From NCBI GenBank assembly GCA_046594105.1, contig JBKJQB010000234.1, forward strand, positions 1 to 63,150: a DNA stretch of 63,150 bases, read 5' to 3'. The position numbers and the translations under genes are program-made. Of this stretch, positions 29,263 through 37,397 are shown one piece after another (position 1 is the first letter of the stretch; each line of letters opens with the position of its first letter). The stretch is from JBDSGC01 sp046594105. Lineage in GTDB: Bacteria > Acidobacteriota > Thermoanaerobaculia > Gp7-AA8. Below the pieces are notes generated by a model. It saw only the letters and a list, made by a program, of their open reading frames with translations, was not told where the DNA came from and ran no database searches.

Positions 29263-31956
29263 ATGTCTGAATTTGATTACACAGGCCATCAGGAGCCCCG
29301 GAACCCCGTCAACATCGAAGACGAGATGCGCAAGTCGTATCTCGACTATGCGATGTCCGTCATCATCGGTCGCGCCCTCCCGGACGTGCGCGACGGATTG
29401 AAGCCCGTCCATCGCCGGATTCTCTACGGCATGTACGAGCAGGGAAACACCGCCGGCCGCGCCTACAAAAAATCGGCACGCATCGTCGGCGATGTCATGG
29501 GCAAATATCACCCTCACGGGGACAGCGCGATCTACGACTCGGTAGTGCGCATGGCCCAGGATTTTTCGATGCGCTACCAGCTCGTCGACGGCCAGGGGAA
29601 CTTCGGGTCGCTCGATGGCGACAATCCAGCGGCGATGCGTTACACCGAAGTGCGGCTGACGCGCCTGGCCGAAGAGCTCCTGCGCGACGACATCGACAAG
29701 GAAACGGTCGACTTCATCCCCAATTACGACGGGACCGAGCGCGAGCCCTCTGTCCTGCCTGCGAAATATCCGAATCTGCTGGTCAACGGCTCCTCCGGCA
29801 TCGCCGTCGGCATGGCCACCAACATTCCGCCCCACAACCTCGGCGAGGTTATCGACGCCTGTCTGATGATGATCGACAACCCGGCCATCACCACCCGCGA
29901 GCTGATGACTGTCATGCCTGGTCCCGACTTCCCGACGGCCGGCTTCATTCATGGCATCGACGGGATCCGCCAGGCCTACGAAACCGGCCGCGGAATCATT
30001 CAGGTCCGCGCCCGGGCCATCTTCGAGGAATCGAAGCGGCAGGACAAACAGCAGATCGTCGTGACGGAGATCCCGTACATGACGAACAAAGCGCGGCTCA
30101 TCGAGAAGATCGCCGAACTGGTTCGGGACAAGAGGATCGAGGGCATTTCCGATTTGCGCGACGAGTCCGACCGGGACGGCATTCGCGTGGTCATCGAACT
30201 GAAGCGCAACGAAGTGCCGGAAGTTGTTCTGAACAATCTGTACCGCTACACGCAGATGCAGACGACCTTCGGGATCATCTTCCTGGCCATCGTCAACAAC
30301 AAGCCGGAGGTCATGAACCTCCCGACGCTGCTGCGGCACTTCATTGAGCACCGCAAAGAGATCGTGGTGCGACGGACCCGTTTCGACCTGCGCAAAGCGG
30401 AAGACCGCGCCCACATCCTGGAAGGACTGGTCAAGGCGCTCGACGTCCTGGACGAGTTGATTTCGCTGATCCGGGCGAGCGGGACTCCAGGAGAAGCCAA
30501 GAGCGGATTGATCGAGCGCTGGCAGTTCAGCGAGCTGCAGGCCCAGGCCATTCTGGACATGCGTCTGCAGCGTCTGACCGGTCTGGAGCGCGACAAGATC
30601 ACCGCAGAGTACGAAGAAGTGCGCGCGTTCATTCAGCGGCTTCGCGAGATCCTGGCCTCGGAGCAACTGGTCCTGAATATCGTTTCCGGCGAGTTGCGTG
30701 AGATCAAAGAAAACTACGGCGACCCCCGGCGCACCGAGATCGTGCTGCACTCCAGCGACATCTCCATCGAGGACATGATCGCCGACGAGGACATGGTCAT
30801 CACCGTATCGCGCGGCGGATACGTCAAGCGCTCCCCCCTGTCGATGTACCGCTCCCAGAGGCGCGGCGGCAAGGGCCGGATCGGGATGCAGACAAAAGAA
30901 GAAGACATCGTCGAGCATCTGTTCGTGGCCTCCGCTCACTCGTACGTGCTCGTATTCACCGATCGGGGACGGCTGTACTGGCTCAAGGTTCATCAGATTC
31001 CTGAAGTTGCGGCAAATGCACGCGGGAAAGCCATCGTCAATCTGCTGTCGGTGGAGCCCGGCGAAAGCGTTCGCGCCCTGCTCACGGTCAAGGATTTCCA
31101 TGACGCGAAGTACGTGGTCATGGCCACACGGGCGGGCCGGGTCAAGAAAACCGAGCTCACTGCGTTCTCCAATGTCCGGCAGACCGGAATCATCGCCATC
31201 GACATCAATGAAGGTGACGATCTCTATGCGGTCAGGCTGTCTGATGGAAACAGTGAGATCTTCATCGGTACGCACGAAGGCCGGGCCATCCGCTTCGACG
31301 AGGCGGAAGTGCGCCCCATGGGCAGAGGCGCGTCCGGAGTGAAAGGCATCTCGTTGCGAGGCGACGACTATCTGGTGGAAATGGACGTCCTGCGAAAAGG
31401 CGCCGACTCGGTGCCAGTGGATCCGGACTCCGTTCCCGACGACGATTCGCTCGCCGCGGCGGAGCCTGTGGTGGACGAGGCCGATGGATCCGAGGACGAA
31501 CTGGTTGCCAGCGATGATCGCGGTTACATCCTGACGGTGACCGAACGCGGCTTCGGCAAGCGCACTCCCGTCAGCGCCTATCCCGTCCGTCACCGCGGCG
31601 GAATGGGTGTCATGAACTGCCGGATTACCGACAAGAACGGCAAGATCGCCGGCATCTCTCACGTTCTGGAAGACGATCAGCTCCTGCTGATCACCGAACA
31701 GGGAATGCTCATCCGAGTCCCCGTCTCTGGAATCCGCGCCATGAGCCGGAACACCCAGGGCGTTCGCGTGATCAATGTGGAAGACGCAGATCTGGTGGTC
31801 GGCGCGGTCAAGGTAGTGAAAGAAGAGGAAGTGGAAGAGTCGAGTCTGGACCCCGATTCTGCTGAGGATCCGGGAGCTGTGGACGACACTGGGACTGAGC
31901 TGGGCGACGAGAGCCGGGAGCCAGCGGTGGACACGGACGACGACTTGATCCACTGA
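29263..31956 (+). CDS. gyrA: DNA gyrase subunit A
   Basis: 897 aa. Breakage-reunion domain has HPHGDSAIYDSVVRMAQ and active-site Tyr in AAMRYTEVRL; the Ser and Asp whose loss gives quinolone resistance in E. coli are both present. The C-terminal pinwheel has the GyrA box QRRGGKG, so it is gyrase, not topo IV. Two acidic insertions stand out: about 715-750 within the pinwheel (DPDSVPDDDS) and a ~45-residue Asp/Glu-rich tail. Confidence 0.97.
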   Translation: MSEFDYTGHQEPRNPVNIEDEMRKSYLDYAMSVIIGRALPDVRDGLKPVHRRILYGMYEQGNTAGRAYKKSARIVGDVMGKYHPHGDSAIYDSVVRMAQDFSMRYQLVDGQGNFGSLDGDNPAAMRYTEVRLTRLAEELLRDDIDKETVDFIPNYDGTEREPSVLPAKYPNLLVNGSSGIAVGMATNIPPHNLGEVIDACLMMIDNPAITTRELMTVMPGPDFPTAGFIHGIDGIRQAYETGRGIIQVRARAIFEESKRQDKQQIVVTEIPYMTNKARLIEKIAELVRDKRIEGISDLRDESDRDGIRVVIELKRNEVPEVVLNNLYRYTQMQTTFGIIFLAIVNNKPEVMNLPTLLRHFIEHRKEIVVRRTRFDLRKAEDRAHILEGLVKALDVLDELISLIRASGTPGEAKSGLIERWQFSELQAQAILDMRLQRLTGLERDKITAEYEEVRAFIQRLREILASEQLVLNIVSGELREIKENYGDPRRTEIVLHSSDISIEDMIADEDMVITVSRGGYVKRSPLSMYRSQRRGGKGRIGMQTKEEDIVEHLFVASAHSYVLVFTDRGRLYWLKVHQIPEVAANARGKAIVNLLSVEPGESVRALLTVKDFHDAKYVVMATRAGRVKKTELTAFSNVRQTGIIAIDINEGDDLYAVRLSDGNSEIFIGTHEGRAIRFDEAEVRPMGRGASGVKGISLRGDDYLVEMDVLRKGADSVPVDPDSVPDDDSLAAAEPVVDEADGSEDELVASDDRGYILTVTERGFGKRTPVSAYPVRHRGGMGVMNCRITDKNGKIAGISHVLEDDQLLLITEQGMLIRVPVSGIRAMSRNTQGVRVINVEDADLVVGAVKVVKEEEVEESSLDPDSAEDPGAVDDTGTELGDESREPAVDTDDDLIH

Positions 31957-31969
31957 TCTCCGAATTGAC

Positions 31970-31994
31970 GTGGGGCGCGGCCGTCCCCGGCCGC
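31970..31994. repeat. Solo copy of the TIR-like palindrome after gyrA
   Basis: GTGGGGCGCGGCCGTCCCC and following bases differ at about one position from the right terminal repeat of the element at 55416-55595. The core GCGGCCG-TCCC-CGGCCGC is itself a hairpin and may also help end gyrA transcripts. Confidence 0.6.
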
Positions 31995-32127
31995 CCCGTG
32001 AGATCGCTCGTATTCGGCTGCGTTCTCAACCGCGAAAACCTGCAGAATGCGGGCGGTACCTTCCCCCCGCTTCCCGCTTCGATGTTTCTTCACCAAAACC
32101 CGCGGCCGGGCATCGTACAATTCGGGC

Positions 32128-32412
32128 ATGCACAAAATCTCGCGCGAGCGGGTCAACCAGCTCGCGCGCGACCTCCTCGAAGCGATGACGCGCACCAAAG
32201 CGGTCAGCCTGCTCAAGGACCGGGAGATGGTGCGCCAATCCATCGCGCACGCCCTCGCCGATGAGCTGAAGCGCGAAGAAGAGCGCGAGGAAAATGTGCT
32301 GCGCCGGATCGCCACGATCAAGCACGGCCCCACCGTCGGCTCGCGAGACTACGAACAGCTCTTCCGCAAGTACATGGAGGAGGAGTATGTCCGCGAAGGT
32401 CTCGACACATAG
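32128..32412 (+). CDS. DUF507 family protein
   Basis: 94 aa from ATG 32128 (MHKISRERVNQLARDLLEA). Highly charged helical protein (DELKREEEREENVLRRIA). Resembles the DUF507 family of short proteins known mainly from Acidobacteriota, Deltaproteobacteria and Aquificae; function unknown. The earlier in-frame start at 32047 is unlikely because it reads through a non-conserved Arg-rich stretch. Confidence 0.75.
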   Translation: MHKISRERVNQLARDLLEAMTRTKAVSLLKDREMVRQSIAHALADELKREEEREENVLRRIATIKHGPTVGSRDYEQLFRKYMEEEYVREGLDT

Positions 32413-32453
32413 GGTTACGGGAAGGGGCCGGGAACGGCGCCGCGGCCCGAACT

Positions 32454-32777
32454 CTACACGCCGGTGATCTGACCGCCGGATCCGGACTCGTCCTCGTGGG
32501 CGGTCAAGCCGTTCCGCAGCGAGGCGGTGTCGTCATCGTCGTGCATGCTCTGGCGCCAGCGCTGCGCTTTCATGCGCTCGAAGATGCCGCCAGCCTGTCC
32601 CGCAGGAATCCAGCTGTTCCCGCCGCACTTGGGGCAGCGACCTCGGAAGGCAATGTTCTTCCCGCAATCAGGACAGATGATCACCAGCGAGTGGGAGAGC
32701 TCGAACTTCTGCTCCCCTTCCGCGTCCAGATTGTTGAGGAACGCTGCGAGATTTCCAAAAGTCTCTTCGAAGGACAT
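32454..32777 (-). CDS. Zinc-ribbon protein of unknown function
   Basis: 107 aa from the ATG at 32777 (MSFEETFGNLAAFLNNL). One four-cysteine zinc ribbon in the middle (CPDCGKNIAFRGRCPKCGG) and an acidic, polar C-terminus (DDDDTASLRNG). The frame is open to 32912, but the extra part covers repeat sequence. No family recognised. Confidence 0.6.
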   Translation of the reverse strand: MSFEETFGNLAAFLNNLDAEGEQKFELSHSLVIICPDCGKNIAFRGRCPKCGGNSWIPAGQAGGIFERMKAQRWRQSMHDDDDTASLRNGLTAHEDESGSGGQITGV

Positions 32778-32904
32778 GATGACCCGGCGGGCAGAAGTGC
32801 ACAGCGTATGCCGCTTCTGCCTCAGCTGGGCCCGTCCGGAAGGGCCACGACGCGAGAGCGGCGGGAGCGCCTTCGCTCCCTCGCCCACCACCCACGCCGC
32901 TTCG

Positions 32905-33011
32905 AATGACACGCTGGCGTGTCGTCCGCAATCAAGGCAGCCGAGTGTATGCCGATGAGGCGAAAAATCGTGGCGGACGCTTTTCGAACCACGCAGCCGG
33001 CCGTGCCGGCC
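32905..33011. repeat. Dispersed ~107-bp repeat, copy A
   Basis: Similar along its length to 50850-50957. Shared blocks include CCGCAATC, GCCGAGTG, AAAAATCGTGGCGGACGCTTT, here cut to AAATCGTGGCGGACGCTTT, and the terminal GCCGTGCCGGCC. It ends 4 bp from the stop of RNase G. The stretch 32778-32904 has further short Gly/Cys-rich inverted pieces but no gene. Confidence 0.8.
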
Positions 33012-33015
33012 CGGC

Positions 33016-34518
33016 TCAGAACTGCATCACATCAAATTGCTCGTGATGCAGCGAGTCGTCGGGCTTGAACACGAGATGGATCACCAGGTTCCGCTCGATC
33101 TCTTCAAAGATCGGATCGCTGGCAGCGTGCAGTGTTCCGTACACGATGGGATTTACGCGGACGATGACGTCCTGGCCCTCGTGCAGATCCTTCAGCTTCA
33201 TCAGCTCGCGCCAGATCTCCAGGGCAATGGTCGCGTTGGACTTGATGCGTCCGGTGCCGCCGCAGTAGGGACAGGCCTGGGTTAGCGAACGCTCCAGGCT
33301 CTGGCGCACGCGCTTGCGGGTCATCTCGATCAGGCCGAATTCGGAGATCTGAAGAATCTTGGTCTTGGAGCGATCCTTCTTGATCTCGATCTCCAAAGCC
33401 TCGAAGAGCTTCGCGCGATTGCCGATGTCCTCCATGTCGATGAAATCCAGGACGATGATGCCGCCGAGGTCGCGAAGCCGGATCTGCCGGACGATCTCTT
33501 TCGCCGCCTCCAGGTTCGTCTTGAAGACGGTCTCCTCGAGATTCTTCTTGCCGACGTACTTCCCTGTGTTCACGTCGATGGCCACCAGAGCTTCGGTCTG
33601 GTTGATGACGATGTACCCGCCCGATTTGAGCCACACCTTCGACTTCAGAGCCTTGGCGATCTCCGCGTCGATCCCGAACTCCTCGAAAATGGCCTCGTCG
33701 CGGCGATAGAGGCGGACGCGCGAAACGAGGTTGGGCTGAATCTGGTTCAGAAACTCGACGACCCTCTGGTACTGCTCGACCTCATCCACCCAGACGCTTT
33801 TGAACTCAGGGGAGAGCACGTCGCGGATGGTGCGCAGGATCAGGTCGAGATCATGATGGATCGCGGTCGGTGCCGACACCTTCTCCCCGCGCCGTCGGAT
33901 GTGTTCCCACAGCTCGGTGAGGTACTTCAGGTCGGCGCGAAACTCTTCCTCATCCCGCTCCTCACCCGCAGTACGAACGATGAAGCCGCCGGCGCCGGGC
34001 GGCTTGATGCGCTCGAGCATGTCCTTTAGCCGGATCCGCTCCGCTTCGTTCTCGATTCTGCGGGAGACGCCGACGTGATTGACCGTCGGCATGTAAACGA
34101 GAAAGCGACCGGGAAGGGTGATGTGGCTTGTGATGCGCGCGCCCTTGCCGGCAATGGTGTCCTTGGCCACCTGCACCACGATCTCCTGGCCCTCGCGCAA
34201 GAGATCGGAAATCGAAGCCTCGGGGCGCGCCGGCGCGACGTCCTCGATGTTGAGATCGTCGGGGGCTTCGCTCTCGTACTCCTCGAGATCCTCCACCACA
34301 TCAGAAACATAGAGAAAGGCGTCGCGCTCCAGGCCCAGATCGACGAAGGCCGACTGCATCCCCGGCAGGACCTTGGTGACCCGCCCTTTGTAGATGTTCC
34401 CTACGATGGTGCGCTGCCGGGTCCGTTCGACCCAGAGCTCCACGACCTGCCCCTCATCAAGGACGGCGATCCTGGACTCGTGACGGGTCGCATTGATCAC
34501 AATCTCGCGCGACGACAT
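33016..34518 (-). CDS. rng: Ribonuclease G/E family endoribonuclease
   Basis: 500 aa from ATG 34518 (MSSREIVINATRHESRIAVL). S1 domain about residues 35-125 (GNIYKGRVTKVLPGMQSAFVDLG), catalytic DFIDMED segment, Zn-link cysteines CPYCGGTG and a small C-terminal domain. Length and lack of a long C-terminal scaffold fit RNase G, which trims 16S rRNA 5' ends and degrades some mRNAs. The downstream side is bounded by a dispersed repeat. Confidence 0.93.
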   Translation of the reverse strand: MSSREIVINATRHESRIAVLDEGQVVELWVERTRQRTIVGNIYKGRVTKVLPGMQSAFVDLGLERDAFLYVSDVVEDLEEYESEAPDDLNIEDVAPARPEASISDLLREGQEIVVQVAKDTIAGKGARITSHITLPGRFLVYMPTVNHVGVSRRIENEAERIRLKDMLERIKPPGAGGFIVRTAGEERDEEEFRADLKYLTELWEHIRRRGEKVSAPTAIHHDLDLILRTIRDVLSPEFKSVWVDEVEQYQRVVEFLNQIQPNLVSRVRLYRRDEAIFEEFGIDAEIAKALKSKVWLKSGGYIVINQTEALVAIDVNTGKYVGKKNLEETVFKTNLEAAKEIVRQIRLRDLGGIIVLDFIDMEDIGNRAKLFEALEIEIKKDRSKTKILQISEFGLIEMTRKRVRQSLERSLTQACPYCGGTGRIKSNATIALEIWRELMKLKDLHEGQDVIVRVNPIVYGTLHAASDPIFEEIERNLVIHLVFKPDDSLHHEQFDVMQF

Positions 34519-34543
34519 GAGGCGTGATTGTAGACTGCGCCTC

Positions 34544-34987
34544 GTGCCTCTCACCATCTACTTCGCCGGCTCCATCAGTGGCGGCCGCGATGACGCCGGC
34601 CACTACCGGACTCTGGTGACGGCGTTGGAAACCGACGGCCATCGGGTCCTGGCGGGAGCGGTCGCTTCGGAATCGGTTGGAGCGGGCGGAGAGGCACTGG
34701 ATGCGGAGGCCATCTTTCAGCGCGATCTTCGCTGGATTGCCGAGGCAGACCTGCTGGTGGCGGAGGTCTCGGTGCCTTCGACAGGAGTGGGATACGAGAT
34801 CGCCACGGCACGCTACCGGTATGGAATCCCGGTGATCTGCCTCTACCGTCCCGCGTACACGAAGCGTTGCACGGCCATGATCGCTGGCGACCGGGAGATC
34901 ACGCTGGTGGCCTACGACCGGGTGGAAGAAGCAGCCCCCGCGCTCCTCCACGCCGTCGCGAAATACATCCCGCCCGGACCCCGTTAA
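34544..34987 (+). CDS. DNPH1-like 2'-deoxynucleoside 5'-phosphate N-hydrolase
   Basis: 147 aa from GTG 34544; ATG 34517 is possible but would overlap divergent rng. Matches the nucleoside 2-deoxyribosyltransferase fold: IYFAGSISGGRDD at the N-terminus (phosphate-binding loop) and EADLLVAEVSVPSTGVGYEI. Asp69 and Glu85 are the expected catalytic acids. The spacing and the SISGGR loop are closest to mammalian DNPH1/Rcl, which hydrolyses deoxynucleotide monophosphates. A transferase role cannot be excluded. Confidence 0.8.
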   Translation: MPLTIYFAGSISGGRDDAGHYRTLVTALETDGHRVLAGAVASESVGAGGEALDAEAIFQRDLRWIAEADLLVAEVSVPSTGVGYEIATARYRYGIPVICLYRPAYTKRCTAMIAGDREITLVAYDRVEEAAPALLHAVAKYIPPGPR

Positions 34988-35001
34988 GCGCGTTGCCAGG
35001 T

Positions 35002-35030
35002 TTGACGCCGCCCCCCGCCTTTGCTATTTT
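35002..35030 (+). promoter_or_regulatory. Promoter of tRNA-Asn
   Basis: TTGACG (35002-35007), exactly 17-bp spacer, TATTTT (35025-35030). Placed about 22 bp before the mature tRNA. Confidence 0.7.
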
Positions 35031-35051
35031 GCGGCGCCTTTCGCCAAGTGT

Positions 35052-35127
35052 TCCGGCATAGCTCAGTTGGTAGAGCAACGGACTGTTAATCCGTGGGTCG
35101 TAAGTTCGAGTCTTACTGCCGGAGCCA
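35052..35127 (+). tRNA. tRNA-Asn (GTT)
   Basis: Acceptor stem TCCGGCA pairs with TGCCGGA, followed by discriminator G and an encoded CCA. D-arm AGCTCAGTTGGTAGAGC, anticodon loop CTGTTAA with anticodon GTT, and T-loop TTCGAGT are all present. Confidence 0.97.
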
Positions 35128-35221
35128 TTTGCGCGATCGCCTTCCCTGAAGATCGTGGCCGTCAGTAGGCCTCCGTGATCGAAAACATAAGATCGCGCTT
35201 GCGCCTTGGAGGCGAAAACGA

Positions 35222-35779
35222 GTGGAGATCCCGATTCTCACCGTGGCCGGACTCTGGAACTCAGGGCCACAACACTGGCAGACGCAGTGGGAGTCGAAGA
35301 ATCCGCATTGGCGGAGAGTGGCGCAACGCGACTGGGATCATCCCGACCGCGATGAGTGGGTGGCCACACTGGACGCGGCTGTTCGTCACTGCCCTTCGGC
35401 GCCGCTCCTCGCGGCTCACAGTCTCGGTTGTGCCCTGGTCGCGCAATGGGTGGCGGACCGAGGAGGGCACGGCGTGCGCGGGGCTTTTCTGGTGGCGCCG
35501 AGCGACGTTGAGGCACCTGACTATCCGGTCGAAGGACGCAGCTTCTCGTCGATGGCGCTTTGTCCGTTGCCCTTCCCAAGCGTAGTGATCGCCAGTTCCG
35601 ACGATCCCTATGTGTCCGTGGCGAGGGCGAAGCAGTTCGCTGAGGCGTGGGGCAGCCGGCTCGTCGACATCGGCCCGCAGGGCCACATCAACGGTGCTTC
35701 GGGGCACGGGGTTTGGCCGGAGGGGGAGGCCATGCTCGACCAATTTCTCCAGACGCTGACCCGAGGGCAGAGTTGCTGA
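35222..35779 (+). CDS. YdeN/RBBP9-type serine hydrolase
   Basis: 185 aa from GTG 35222 with GGAGG ribosome-binding site at about 35208. Alpha/beta-hydrolase of the Ser_hydrolase family: VAGLWNSGPQHWQTQWE near the start, nucleophile elbow AHSLGC (Ser67), acid in SSDDPYV and His in GPQGHINGASGHGVW. Substrate unknown. Stands alone after the tRNA. Confidence 0.85.
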   Translation: MEIPILTVAGLWNSGPQHWQTQWESKNPHWRRVAQRDWDHPDRDEWVATLDAAVRHCPSAPLLAAHSLGCALVAQWVADRGGHGVRGAFLVAPSDVEAPDYPVEGRSFSSMALCPLPFPSVVIASSDDPYVSVARAKQFAEAWGSRLVDIGPQGHINGASGHGVWPEGEAMLDQFLQTLTRGQSC

Positions 35780-35798
35780 ACGAATCTTCCGCGCGACC

Positions 35799-36116
35799 TC
35801 AGTTGGAACCGAGAGCGGAGCCTGAGATCAGAGGATCGTGGACATGGTCGAGCATCGCCAGAACCTCTTCGATGCGATCCGATTCCTTCGCATTCCCGGT
35901 CAGCTGAGTTCGTCGGCTCAGCTCCCTGGCGATCCACTCCTGATCATGTGGTCTCGCGCGATAGTGACTGACCAGAGCGATCTCGAACGCATGAAAGTCG
36001 GTATCGCTGTAATCCGCGATTCGTGTGAGCGTGGCCCGCAACGCCATCGCAGGCCAGAACCCGTCGCTTTTTGAGAGACTCACAAGCACGGATTTCGCAG
36101 GAAACGTGCCATTCAA
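35799..36116 (-). CDS. Hypothetical protein, weakly supported
   Basis: 105 aa open frame in an otherwise empty 416-bp stretch (35780-36195). It has no recognised domain; the middle is helical and charged (HDQEWIARELSRRTQL). No clear Shine-Dalgarno. An opposite-strand frame (35838-36074) is shorter. It may be a remnant or a real small gene. Confidence 0.35.
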   Translation of the reverse strand: MNGTFPAKSVLVSLSKSDGFWPAMALRATLTRIADYSDTDFHAFEIALVSHYRARPHDQEWIARELSRRTQLTGNAKESDRIEEVLAMLDHVHDPLISGSALGSN

Positions 36117-36195
36117 TGCGGCCTTGTCGCATAAGGGCGCTTTCTATTTTCGGGGACGGGCGACGCCATTCCTGGACAGGCGGATCGTTGCCGAC

Positions 36196-37185
36196 CTAAG
36201 GAGTGGACGTTGAGGATGTGGATGTCGCCGGGAGCTCCTTGTACTGGAGCGCGATGGAAGCCGTCCCCACTTCCCGGCCATTCACTTCAGCGTGCGGGTA
36301 GATGAAGAAATTGAGCGGCTCGGCCGTGCGTGGCGTCAGGTTCAGGTCGCGGCCCATGGTGAAGTGCACGCGGTCCGGATCGAGATTGCCGAAGAGGTAG
36401 GCCCGGCGAGCCGGATCGCTCGATTTCGAAGCCTCGGAGGGATCGACCGGAATCCAGCCCTTTCCCTTGACGTAGAACTCCGCCCAGCAGTGGTAGCCGG
36501 CCACCGTTCCCGCACCGCCGGTGGCAGTCATGGGAAAGCCGATCACAAAGCGCGAAGGGATTCCCTTGGCGCGGGCCATGGACATGAAGAGCGAGTGGAA
36601 GTCGGTGCAGTTGCCGGCGCGGATGTCACAGGCACGTTCGCTGTCACCCTTTCCCCAGCCGGGGATGGTCTTGTCGTACTTCATGGTGGCCAGAAGGTGG
36701 TCGTAGATGGCCTGGGACTGCTCGATGGGCCCCGTTTTTCCAGCGGTGACTTCGTTCGCCAGTTTGCGCAGCCGAGGTGAGAGCGTGACCATCTTGTCCG
36801 GCTGGAGAGCGCGGCGGATCTCTGCTTTCGTTGCATCGCGATCGGGCAGCGTGGCCTGGGTGATCTCGCGCCGCGTGCCGATGAAATGGACCGGTATGCG
36901 CAACTCGCCCGCGGGAGGGTTCACGATCGTCGTGAAGGCGTAGAGATCGCCGAACTCCTTCTCGGTTTTGCGGCGCCAGTCGTAAGGAGAGTCGATGGTG
37001 ACGGCTTTGATGATCTGTCCATCGCCGCTCACCGGCAGAGGGATCCAGACGCTCATGATCGACGTTCCGGCCGGGATGTCCTTGATCGTGGCGATGTAGG
37101 TCGCCTCGAAACGCTTCACGCTCTCAACGGCGGTTAGCGGAAGAGCGGAAACTGCGAGTGCAAACAAAATGGCAATGCGGCGCAT
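36196..37185 (-). CDS. Secreted transglutaminase-like protease
   Basis: 329 aa from ATG 37185, preceded by GGAGGAG. Signal peptide MRRIAILFALAVSALPLTA, then a beta-rich N-terminal domain and a transglutaminase core. The core has Cys193 (AGNCTDFHSLF), His232 (YHCWAEFYV) and Asp in GWIPVDPSEA, which is the complete triad. Bacterial members of this family usually act as cysteine peptidases or cross-linking enzymes outside the cytoplasm. The Thr/Ser tail is short. Confidence 0.85.
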   Translation of the reverse strand: MRRIAILFALAVSALPLTAVESVKRFEATYIATIKDIPAGTSIMSVWIPLPVSGDGQIIKAVTIDSPYDWRRKTEKEFGDLYAFTTIVNPPAGELRIPVHFIGTRREITQATLPDRDATKAEIRRALQPDKMVTLSPRLRKLANEVTAGKTGPIEQSQAIYDHLLATMKYDKTIPGWGKGDSERACDIRAGNCTDFHSLFMSMARAKGIPSRFVIGFPMTATGGAGTVAGYHCWAEFYVKGKGWIPVDPSEASKSSDPARRAYLFGNLDPDRVHFTMGRDLNLTPRTAEPLNFFIYPHAEVNGREVGTASIALQYKELPATSTSSTSTP

Positions 37186-37397
37186 GGTGAGTCTCCTCCA
37201 GCGGGGCGCGATCTTATCTGAAAAAATGCTGCAAATCGTCCGTTGACAAGTTTCAAATCGATGCGAACTGCAAGGGTTGGCCAGCTTTGGCAGGCGATGG
37301 AAGAAACAGGTGAACGCCTGTGTAGTCATTCGCTTAACCGGGCTTGCGCGGTGCCGTCGTTGTTCCGTACGCAGCAGGAGCGGGGAAATCGCAGAAA

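Noticed and set aside
29248..31953. 901-residue open frame antisense to gyrA
   Set aside because: It exactly shadows gyrA; the protein is Asp/His/Arg-rich without domains, an effect of high GC3 codon use.
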